Shown here piece after piece: positions 1 to 6,159 of a stretch of 6,746 nt of DNA. Under the pieces are notes generated by a model. The model had not been told where the DNA came from. It did not search any database and saw only the letters and a program-made list of their open reading frames with translations. Position numbers and translations under genes: made by a program. This DNA comes from Flavobacteriales bacterium (GTDB taxonomy: Bacteria; Bacteroidota; Bacteroidia; Flavobacteriales_D; Crocinitomicaceae): NCBI GenBank assembly GCA_947496835.1, contig CANMFV010000056.1, forward strand, positions 1-6,746. Direction: 5' to 3'. How positions within the stretch are numbered: position 1 is the first letter of the stretch; each line of letters begins with the position of its first letter.

Positions 1-1
1 G

Positions 2-1153
2 TTTGCGCGATACCAACATATTCTTAGTGCTCCTTTGAATAAATTGACTGCTGAGGAGAAAGCCTTAAGAGGGATACTTCGCAAAGGTAAATCCATTTTA
101 GTCAAAGAATTTGCAAAAACTCGACGTCATTTGTCGATTCGGGAATTACGCAAAAGTGAAGCCCGTTTGTGGGTCGATGTACTTAAACCGATTCAATTAT
201 CCAATCCTAGTTCACTTGCATCTATTTATCCGATGGAAACTGGACAATTTGACCTATTAATTTTTGATGAAGCTGGTCAAATTCCAATGAGTTATGCTTT
301 AGGCGCTTTACAACGAGCGAAAAGAGTTGTGGTTGCTGGAGATCATCAGCAAATGAGTCCTTCGAGTTATTTTAAAAAATCCGACGATGTAGTTGTTGAT
401 GTCTTGCATCAATCTGCTTTTTACTTTAAAAATATTCTTTTAACAAGGCATTACCGTAGTCGAAATCCTCAGTTAATCGCCTTTTCCAATCAGCATTTTT
501 ATGGTGGACGCTTACGCACATTTGCGGATCGATTGCAAACAAAAAATCCAATAAACTTTACCTATGTCCCGAACGGTATTTATGATCAACGCACCAATGT
601 TATTGAAGCAAAAGTCGTAGCGAAATTGGTGGAACAAGCCCTTTCTTCGAAGGAGAAATATGGCATTGTTGCTTTCTCTGAAACACAGTTGAGTACTATT
701 TACGCTTGTTTAGCAGCCAAGGATCAAGTTGCACTGAACGAAGCAATCCATGAAGACCGAATCTTTTTCAAAGCCTTGGAGCAAGTTCAGGGAGAAGAAT
801 GCGATCATCTATTGATCAGTTTTGGCTATGGAAAAAATCCTGAGGGGAAATTTGAACTTCGTTTTGGACCGCTCAATTTAATGAATGGTGCCAAACGTCT
901 AAACGTACTTTTCAGTCGCGCTCGAATGTCCATCCAATTTGTAGCAAGTGTCACCAGTTCGGACTTTACTCCTTCCAAGAATGAAGGTGTTCAACGCATA
1001 AAGGATTGGTTTGTATTTGTGGAAAATCAACGAGAGCAAGTTGCTATTGGATTTACTGATGTGCGCTTTGAAGAACTTTTGCAAGATGAAAAGGATTTCC
1101 TTTCCTTCACTAATCGTTTTGATGTCCTGTGTCAGCGTGGCTGGAATCTTTAA
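2..1153 (+). CDS. UPF1/DNA2-like superfamily 1 helicase, C-terminal part (5' end outside window)
   Basis: This is the C-terminal 383 residues of a superfamily 1B helicase; the frame is open to the left edge, so the start and the Walker A motif lie outside the window. Numbered from base 2, the visible motifs are motif II DEAGQ at residues 89-93, motif III GDHQQMSP at 113-120, motif IV HYRSRNPQ at about 150-157, motif V VQGEECDHL at 262-270, and motif VI KRLNVLFSRAR with its arginine fingers at about 298-308. This set and order fit the AAA_11/AAA_12 pair of UPF1-like proteins, which use ATP to unwind or remodel nucleic acids in the cytoplasm. By recall it most resembles large bacterial helicases that carry an N-terminal DUF4011 domain, but that part is not visible. 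The protein stops about 75 residues after motif VI, with no Vsr-like nuclease or DUF3320 tail of the kind some relatives have. The TTG at 35 could be read as a start, but it sits inside the continuing frame and is unlikely. The exact biological role is unknown. Confidence 0.88.
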   Translation, partial: FARYQHILSAPLNKLTAEEKALRGILRKGKSILVKEFAKTRRHLSIRELRKSEARLWVDVLKPIQLSNPSSLASIYPMETGQFDLLIFDEAGQIPMSYALGALQRAKRVVVAGDHQQMSPSSYFKKSDDVVVDVLHQSAFYFKNILLTRHYRSRNPQLIAFSNQHFYGGRLRTFADRLQTKNPINFTYVPNGIYDQRTNVIEAKVVAKLVEQALSSKEKYGIVAFSETQLSTIYACLAAKDQVALNEAIHEDRIFFKALEQVQGEECDHLLISFGYGKNPEGKFELRFGPLNLMNGAKRLNVLFSRARMSIQFVASVTSSDFTPSKNEGVQRIKDWFVFVENQREQVAIGFTDVRFEELLQDEKDFLSFTNRFDVLCQRGWNL

Positions 1154-1185
1154 CATTCTCTTAATCTGTTCATGTTCAAGTGACA

Positions 1186-1193
1186 TAGCTTTA
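1186..1193 (+). promoter_or_regulatory. Weak -7-like element upstream of the large secreted protein gene
   Basis: TAGCTTTA matches the Bacteroidota -7 consensus TAnnTTTG at all but the last base. No good -33 TTTG lies at the expected distance; only TGTT at 1167-1170 is near. If used, it would give a leader of about 65 bases that contains the start-codon hairpin. The match is short and could be chance. GACCTTTG at 1239-1246 is a comparable one-mismatch alternative. Confidence 0.2.
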
Positions 1194-1244
1194 ATTCAGA
1201 GATAATAATTCCGTAAAAATCTGTCAAAAATTGAGACCGACCTT

Positions 1245-1267
1245 TGTCCAAACAAACTTTTTGGACA
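1245..1267 (+). promoter_or_regulatory. Perfect hairpin touching the start codon of the large secreted protein gene
   Basis: TGTCCAAA at 1245-1252 pairs perfectly with TTTGGACA at 1260-1267, leaving a 7-base loop. The last paired base is the A of the ATG at 1267. In mRNA this would be a modest stem just before and into the initiation codon, where it could hinder ribosome access. As DNA it could instead be a protein-binding inverted repeat. Function is inferred only from position. Confidence 0.35.
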
Positions 1268-4200
1268 TGAAATCAAAACTGTTATTCATTTTTATCAATT
1301 TATTCTTAACCTCTGTATATTCACAATCGCACATTGCTTTATGGAATTACAATACGATAGTAGGATCACCCACCGCACCTGTAGCAGATTTGGGTACAGG
1401 AACATCTTCTTACTTTGGTTCATTAGTAATCGCTCCAGCAGCAACAGGAATGGACCCAATTATCAATAATGGCTGTGGTTCACAGAATGGTTTGAATCCG
1501 GGAGCATGGGCATTTACAGCAAGTCCAGGTACGACAAATGAATCAAGTGGCGTACAATACAATGTTTCAACCGTTGGTTTTCAAAACATTTTCTTTACTT
1601 GGGATCAACGTTCTTCAAATACCGCAGTGAATACGATGCGTGTGAAGTACACCTTAGACGGAACGACTTGGGTAGATTTTGTCATGACCGAGTTAAATAC
1701 AACTTATTGTAATGGCGTTTTAGATGGCGGAAGATTCCAAAATAGTGCGGTTGGAGATAACTACCGAAGAGTTTCTGTTAATTTTTCCGCTATTACAGGT
1801 GCAAATAACAATCCAAATTTTGCCGTTAGGGTCCTTGCTGCACATTACCAAACGACTGGTGAATTTAGACAAACAGGAGTTCCTACTAATATTGCTACCG
1901 CAGGTACATGGAGATTTGACAATGTTTCCATTGGGGGTCGTTCAAATGTTTCCATTATTGCAGCGAATAATTTTATTTCGGTAAATGAAAATGTAGGAAA
2001 TGTTGTCGTTCCAATTACCGTGTCAAATGCCAATGCAAATCCGATTGTATTAAACCTAGGTTTTTCTACGTACTCCAACGCAACTTTGAATGATGATTTC
2101 ACGATGTCAAGCACTGTAACTATTCCGGCCAATACAAATGGTGTTTACAACCACACAGTCACAATTGTTGATGATATTTTATCGGAAAAAGCTGAGCGTA
2201 TCATTGTTAAAATTTTGAATGGATCTAACGCACTAGTGTCCAGTACAGATAACTATAGAATTATGTTTATTGCAGATAATGACTTGCAAGCACCGGCTCA
2301 AACCAATGAGTTAAACATGAATTTGCTTACAAGTTTCTCGAATGGAGCAACAGGAACAAACTCTGCTGAAATTGTCACATTTGATTCGGACGTAGATCGC
2401 ATGTACATTGCAAATAGCATTGGAGCGAAATTAGACATCGTCAATTTTGCTAATCCGTCAAGTCCAATTTTAATTTCTTCCGTTGCGATGGCACCTTATG
2501 GAAACATTAATTCTGTTGTTGCACATGACAGTATTATTGTATTAGCGGTAGAGAATTCAAATCCACAATTAAATGGCTTAGTTGTATTTTTAGATTACAA
2601 TGGAAATTTCTTAAAACAAGTGACTGTTGGAGCTATGCCCGATATGATTACGTTTAATAAGAATTACACGAAAGTCCTAACGGCTAATGAAGGTGAACCA
2701 AATTCTAGCTATACGGTAGACCCAGAAGGTTCGGTTTCAATCATTGACATTTCTGGAGGAATCAATTCCTTGACACAAGCAAATGTTACCACGTTAGATT
2801 TAACAGCCTATAACACACAATCAAGCACATTACTGGCACAAGGAATTCGCCTATTTTCAACAAGTGCAACTGTTGCTCAAGATTTAGAGCCAGAATACAT
2901 TGCTATTTCTGACGACAACACAAAAGCTTACGTAAGTATTCAAGAAGCGAATGCCATGTTAACCATCGATTTAACGACTAACTCTATTGTAAGTTTATCT
3001 GCGCTAGGTTATAGTCAATACAACACAGGTTCTGGAAATGCTTTAGACGCATCCGATCAAAGTGGTGCAATCTTAATTACTGGTGATCTTCCAATAAAAG
3101 GAGCGTATATGCCGGATGCTATTTCGTACGCAACCATTGGTGGACAAGGATACATTTTCACCGCTAACGAAGGAGATTCGAGAGAATTTGGATCAGTGAT
3201 TGATGCCAACAGAATCTCATCTTCTGTATTTGCGAATTTAGATCCAGTTGCATTCCCTGATGCAGCAATCCTTAAAAATAATAAGTTCCTTGGTCGACTT
3301 AGCGCTTTAAAATATTCTGGAGATACTGATGGTGATGGTGATTATGATGAGTTACATGTTATGAGTGGTCGTTCTTTTAGTATCCGCAATGCAACAACTG
3401 GAGCGGTAGTATTTGATTCCAAAGACCTTTTGGAGCAAATCACTTCAAAACACCCTTATTTTGGCTCGATCTTTAATGCGTCAAATACAGTTGGTGCACC
3501 AGCACTTAAAAACCGAAGTGACGATAAAGGTCCAGAAATTGAAGGAATTGCGGTGCATGAATTCAATGGGTCAATGTATGCCTTTGTTTCTTCAGAGCGA
3601 CTAGGTGGTGTATTTATTTTTAATGTTCAAAATCCATCTACACCAAATTTCGTTGGATACTATAACAATAGATCCAATACAACGAGCGGTCCAGATTTAG
3701 GTGCTGAAGGAATTATTTTTATTTCTGCAGCTGAATCACCAAATGGAAATCCACTCGTGATTTTGGCTAATGAAGTAAGTAGTACATTATCCATTTATCA
3801 ATTGAATACATGTTCTTCTATTGCTGGAGCAGAAATCAATAGTTCATTAACTGGATTTTGTCAAGGTTCTACAGCTTCTTTGAGTATTCCTGGCGCTGTT
3901 GGAAGTTCTTATCAATGGTTATTAAATGGCGCGCCAATCGCTGGAGCAACGGGTGTTACCTGCAGTATTTCTCAAGGTGGAAACTATGCAGTTTTGGTAA
4001 CAAACTCACTTTTAGCATGTACAGATACATCAAATGTAAAAGCGATTACAGCATATTCATTACCAACAGTGAATGCTGGTATTGATCAAGCAGTTTGTGC
4101 TGGTGCTAGTATCACATTAACAGGAAGTGGTGCAAATTCATATTCTTGGTCCAATGGAATCTCTAACGCGATCTCATTCATCCCATCCACATCTCAACTT

Positions 4201-5793
4201 TATACACTAACAGGAGTCGATGCCAATGGGTGTTCAAATACAGATGAAGTTCAAGTTACCGTAAATGCCCTTCCAACTGTTGATGCTGGTATTAACCAAA
4301 CGGTTTGTGCTGGATCAAGTGTGATTTTAGTTGGTTCTGGGGCTAATACTTATACCTGGAATAATGGTGTGGTTAATGCTGTCCCATACATTCCAACTGT
4401 CTCTCAAACCTACACCGTAACCGGTGTCGATGCCAACGGATGTTCAAATACCGATCAAGTTCAAGTTACCGTCAATGCTCTTCCAAATATTTATGCTGGA
4501 AACGATCAAACGGTTTGTTCTGGATCGATCATTACATTAACAGCTTTTGGAGGAAACACCTATACTTGGAATAATGGGGTAACTAACGCCGTACCGTTTT
4601 CTGCAACTACGTCACAAACTTACACTGTAACCGGAGTAGGATTAAATGGATGTTCAAATACGGATCAAGTGAATTTAACCGTTCTATCTCTTCCAATTGT
4701 GGATGCTGGAATTGATCAAAGCATCTGTGCTGGGAGCAGCATCGTACTTTCTGGAAATGGCGCAAATTCCTATTCTTGGAATAATGGAATTTCAAACGGA
4801 ATTGCATTTATCCCAACTACTACACAAACATTCACCGTAACAGGATTGAATTCAAATGGCTGTTCAAATACAGACCAAATCATTGTGAATGTACTTTCAC
4901 TGCCAATTGTTTCTGCAGGATTAGATCAAACAATCTGTGCAGGAGATACCATCACGTTGACCGCAACAGGTGCAACAATTTATACGTGGAATAACGGTGT
5001 AAATAATTCGGTAGCATTTTCACCATCAACAACGCTGACATATTTGGTTACAGGAGTTGATGGGAACAATTGCTCAAATTCAGACCAAGTAACCGTCACG
5101 GTTAATCCATTACCAATCATCAACGCAGGAATTGATCAAACAACGTGTTTCGGAACAGCGGTTGCGTTAAATGCAACAGGGGCGAATTCTTTATCATGGA
5201 ATAATGGTGTAATCAATGGATTGTATTTTACACCAACGACTACACAAACCTACATAGTTATAGGAACGGATGCTAACAACTGTTCAAATTCAGATGAAGT
5301 ACAAATCACCGTGAATTCCTTGCCTGTAATTAATGCTGGTGAAGATCAAACGGTTTGTCCTGGAGTTTCTGTTACACTTAACGCGACAGGTGGAATCAAT
5401 TACCAATGGAATAACGGAGTGTCAAATGGAATTTCATTTATACCAACTGCGACTCAAAATTATATTGCATCTGGTTCCGATATCAATGGATGTTCTAATT
5501 CAGACACCGTTTTAGTAACAGTAATTGATTGTACAGGAATGGAAGAACAAGATGATGTCACTGTTTCTGTTTATCCAAATCCGATTCAAGATGTGCTAAG
5601 CTTCGACTTTAATCAAGTTATATCAGGTGGGATTGAATTATTAAGTGTAGAAGGAAAATTAATTTCATTTGTTGAGATCAATGAGTTAGAAGCATATCAA
5701 ATGGACCTTACTTCACTTGCTTTTGGCCCATATTTCATTCGAATGAATTTAAATGGACAAGTAAAATCATTAAAAATTATTAAAGCAAACTAA
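1267..5793 (+). CDS. T9SS-exported choice-of-anchor I protein with seven Ig/PKD-like repeats
   Basis: This encodes a 1508-residue protein predicted to cross the inner membrane by Sec and the outer membrane by T9SS, ending secreted or surface-attached. The ATG at 1267 was chosen over the TTG at 1231 because it directly begins a typical signal peptide (MKSK, hydrophobic stretch, SVYSQ; cleavage near residue 20). Domains: an unassigned beta-rich domain (about 21-225, containing FFTWDQRSSN); a Calx-beta-like domain (about 226-339, SVNENVG, IVDDILSEKAE, ending IADND); a choice-of-anchor I beta-propeller (about 348-846, with ANEGEPNSSY, DLEPEYIAIS, TANEGDSREFG, NRSDDKGPEIEGIA, SSERLGGVFIF) holding a calcium-loop-like DTDGDGDYDE at 686-695; a cysteine-containing Ig-like domain (849-931); seven 70-residue repeats (932-1421); and a T9SS type A sorting domain (about 1435-1508, VYPNP to the basic end SLKIIKAN). 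The propeller family is sometimes linked by annotation to phytase or alkaline phosphatase-like proteins, but I see no proven active site. Adhesion, ligand binding or a hydrolytic role are all possible. Confidence 0.93.
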   Translation: MKSKLLFIFINLFLTSVYSQSHIALWNYNTIVGSPTAPVADLGTGTSSYFGSLVIAPAATGMDPIINNGCGSQNGLNPGAWAFTASPGTTNESSGVQYNVSTVGFQNIFFTWDQRSSNTAVNTMRVKYTLDGTTWVDFVMTELNTTYCNGVLDGGRFQNSAVGDNYRRVSVNFSAITGANNNPNFAVRVLAAHYQTTGEFRQTGVPTNIATAGTWRFDNVSIGGRSNVSIIAANNFISVNENVGNVVVPITVSNANANPIVLNLGFSTYSNATLNDDFTMSSTVTIPANTNGVYNHTVTIVDDILSEKAERIIVKILNGSNALVSSTDNYRIMFIADNDLQAPAQTNELNMNLLTSFSNGATGTNSAEIVTFDSDVDRMYIANSIGAKLDIVNFANPSSPILISSVAMAPYGNINSVVAHDSIIVLAVENSNPQLNGLVVFLDYNGNFLKQVTVGAMPDMITFNKNYTKVLTANEGEPNSSYTVDPEGSVSIIDISGGINSLTQANVTTLDLTAYNTQSSTLLAQGIRLFSTSATVAQDLEPEYIAISDDNTKAYVSIQEANAMLTIDLTTNSIVSLSALGYSQYNTGSGNALDASDQSGAILITGDLPIKGAYMPDAISYATIGGQGYIFTANEGDSREFGSVIDANRISSSVFANLDPVAFPDAAILKNNKFLGRLSALKYSGDTDGDGDYDELHVMSGRSFSIRNATTGAVVFDSKDLLEQITSKHPYFGSIFNASNTVGAPALKNRSDDKGPEIEGIAVHEFNGSMYAFVSSERLGGVFIFNVQNPSTPNFVGYYNNRSNTTSGPDLGAEGIIFISAAESPNGNPLVILANEVSSTLSIYQLNTCSSIAGAEINSSLTGFCQGSTASLSIPGAVGSSYQWLLNGAPIAGATGVTCSISQGGNYAVLVTNSLLACTDTSNVKAITAYSLPTVNAGIDQAVCAGASITLTGSGANSYSWSNGISNAISFIPSTSQLYTLTGVDANGCSNTDEVQVTVNALPTVDAGINQTVCAGSSVILVGSGANTYTWNNGVVNAVPYIPTVSQTYTVTGVDANGCSNTDQVQVTVNALPNIYAGNDQTVCSGSIITLTAFGGNTYTWNNGVTNAVPFSATTSQTYTVTGVGLNGCSNTDQVNLTVLSLPIVDAGIDQSICAGSSIVLSGNGANSYSWNNGISNGIAFIPTTTQTFTVTGLNSNGCSNTDQIIVNVLSLPIVSAGLDQTICAGDTITLTATGATIYTWNNGVNNSVAFSPSTTLTYLVTGVDGNNCSNSDQVTVTVNPLPIINAGIDQTTCFGTAVALNATGANSLSWNNGVINGLYFTPTTTQTYIVIGTDANNCSNSDEVQITVNSLPVINAGEDQTVCPGVSVTLNATGGINYQWNNGVSNGISFIPTATQNYIASGSDINGCSNSDTVLVTVIDCTGMEEQDDVTVSVYPNPIQDVLSFDFNQVISGGIELLSVEGKLISFVEINELEAYQMDLTSLAFGPYFIRMNLNGQVKSLKIIKAN
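4060..5529 (+). repeat. Seven in-frame tandem 210-bp repeats (70-residue Ig/PKD-like modules)
   Basis: Units begin at 4060, 4270, 4480, 4690, 4900, 5110 and 5320, each exactly 210 bases with no insertion or deletion. Each module starts LP, continues AGxDQ, has a cysteine at position 13 (VCAG or ICAG), an invariant tryptophan at 30 followed by NG at 32-33, and a second cysteine at 58 within CSNTD or CSNSD, ending in a beta strand such as QVTVN. Two cysteines per unit suggest one disulfide per module after export. The predicted role is a stalk or adhesive spacer between the propeller and the sorting domain. Protein similarity is clear while the DNA has diverged, so the duplications are not recent. 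Confidence 0.95.
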
Positions 5794-6050
5794 TTCTGTT
5801 TGTCTTTTAAGGATTGTTTTTTAGGAACAGGATCATAACCGAACCCGCCTCGTGGATGACACGAGGCGATTCTTTTAGAACCTAACCACAATCCTTTAAT
5901 AGGCCCCCAAACCTGAATGGCTTCAATCATGTAACTTGAACAAGTAGGTGTGTATCGGCAAGATGGCGGGAAAATCGGAGAAATGATCCATTGGTAAACG
6001 CGAACTATAAAAATAAAAGGAAGACCTAAAATCTTGTATATCCATTTCAT
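5790..6050 (-). CDS. yidD: YidD, membrane protein insertion efficiency factor
   Basis: This complete 86-residue protein has the size and the motifs of the YidD family. A hydrophobic N-terminal segment (about residues 5-28, amphipathic or membrane-associated) runs into SPIFPPSCRYTPTCSSY (24-40) and then ASCHPRGGFGYDPVP (62-76), with cysteines at 31, 37 and 64. YidD sits on the inner face of the cytoplasmic membrane and is known to assist YidC-dependent insertion of membrane proteins. The classical rnpA-yidD-yidC neighbourhood is absent here; instead yidD is convergent with the large secreted protein gene and divergent from a lytic transglycosylase gene. The ATG at 6050 is the natural start, since it gives the expected family length, and it lies only four bases after a -7-like element. 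The 3' end overlaps the neighbouring gene's stop codon, and codons 61-69 coincide with a hairpin that looks like that neighbour's terminator. Confidence 0.96.
   Translation of the reverse strand: MKWIYKILGLPFIFIVRVYQWIISPIFPPSCRYTPTCSSYMIEAIQVWGPIKGLWLGSKRIASCHPRGGFGYDPVPKKQSLKDKQN
5846..5876 (+). terminator. Probable intrinsic terminator of the large secreted protein gene, inside yidD
   Basis: CGCCTCGTG at 5846-5854 pairs perfectly with CACGAGGCG at 5860-5868 around the 5-base loop GATGA. Seven of the nine pairs are G-C. On the + strand it is followed by ATTCTTTT (5869-5876), a reasonable T-tract. On the - strand no T-tract follows, so termination would be one-directional, acting on transcripts that leave the large gene 52 bases earlier. 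The sequence also encodes residues 61-69 of YidD, so coding constraint may contribute to the pairing. Confidence 0.6.
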
Positions 6051-6054
6051 TTTT

Positions 6055-6062
6055 CAAAGTTA
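6055..6062 (-). promoter_or_regulatory. Candidate -7 element for yidD
   Basis: Read on the - strand this is TAACTTTG, an exact match to the Bacteroidota TAnnTTTG consensus. It ends four bases before the yidD ATG, so transcription would begin at or very near the start codon, giving a leaderless message. The nearest TTG that could serve as a -33 element (6080-6078) is 15 bases away, shorter than usual. The motif match is good but the geometry is doubtful. Confidence 0.35.
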
Positions 6063-6070
6063 CACACTTA

Positions 6071-6090
6071 TTTAACACAATTGTGTTTAA
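6071..6090. promoter_or_regulatory. Palindrome in the yidD/transglycosylase divergent region (candidate operator)
   Basis: The core AACACAATTGTGTT at 6074-6087 is a perfect 14-bp palindrome. With one mismatched pair the symmetry extends to 6071-6090, giving nine of ten pairs matching. It lies between two divergent starts, a typical place for a dimeric regulator to bind. With no loop it is not a terminator. No specific regulator can be named. Confidence 0.35.
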
Positions 6091-6130
6091 AGCTTTGATG
6101 TAACAAATTCGACAGATTGAACTATCTTCT

Positions 6131-6138
6131 TAACTTTA
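6131..6138 (+). promoter_or_regulatory. Weak -7-like element for the transglycosylase-like gene
   Basis: TAACTTTA matches TAnnTTTG except at its last base and lies 21 bases before the ATG at 6160, which would give a leader of roughly 15-18 bases. No TTTG is seen at the normal -33 distance; the closest, at 6094-6097, is too far upstream. It is recorded as the best visible candidate only. Confidence 0.25.
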
Positions 6139-6159
6139 GGGAACTCAATCAAACGAAAC

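Noticed and set aside
35..37. TTG as the start of the helicase gene
   Set aside because: The frame is open to the left edge, and the helicase would lack its Walker A half; the gene clearly begins outside the window.
899..1186. A 95-codon open frame on the - strand
   Set aside because: It lies over the helicase motif VI region and has no recognisable motifs; it is a shadow of the real gene.
1154..1244. Intrinsic terminator after the helicase gene
   Set aside because: No GC-rich stem with a T-tract was found there; only short pairings of about four bases occur.
1231..1266. TTG at 1231 as the start of the large secreted protein
   Set aside because: It would add 12 polar residues before a standard signal peptide; the ATG at 1267 places the MKSK basic end directly ahead of the hydrophobic core.
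2052..2063. 12-bp palindrome AAACCTAGGTTT
   Set aside because: It is inside coding sequence, and palindromes of this length are expected once or twice by chance in a window this long; with no loop it cannot act as a terminator.
1845..2132. A 95-codon open frame on the - strand within the large gene
   Set aside because: It is opposite the unassigned beta domain and Calx-beta region, with no domain-like sequence or regulatory context of its own.
3322..3351. Dockerin or true EF-hand domain
   Set aside because: Only one DxDxDGxxDE-like loop is present, without paired helices; this acidic loop is typical of choice-of-anchor I proteins themselves.
4060..5529. CRISPR-like or satellite array
   Set aside because: The repeat unit is 210 bases, in frame, and diverged at DNA level while conserved as protein; there are no short identical repeats separated by unique spacers.
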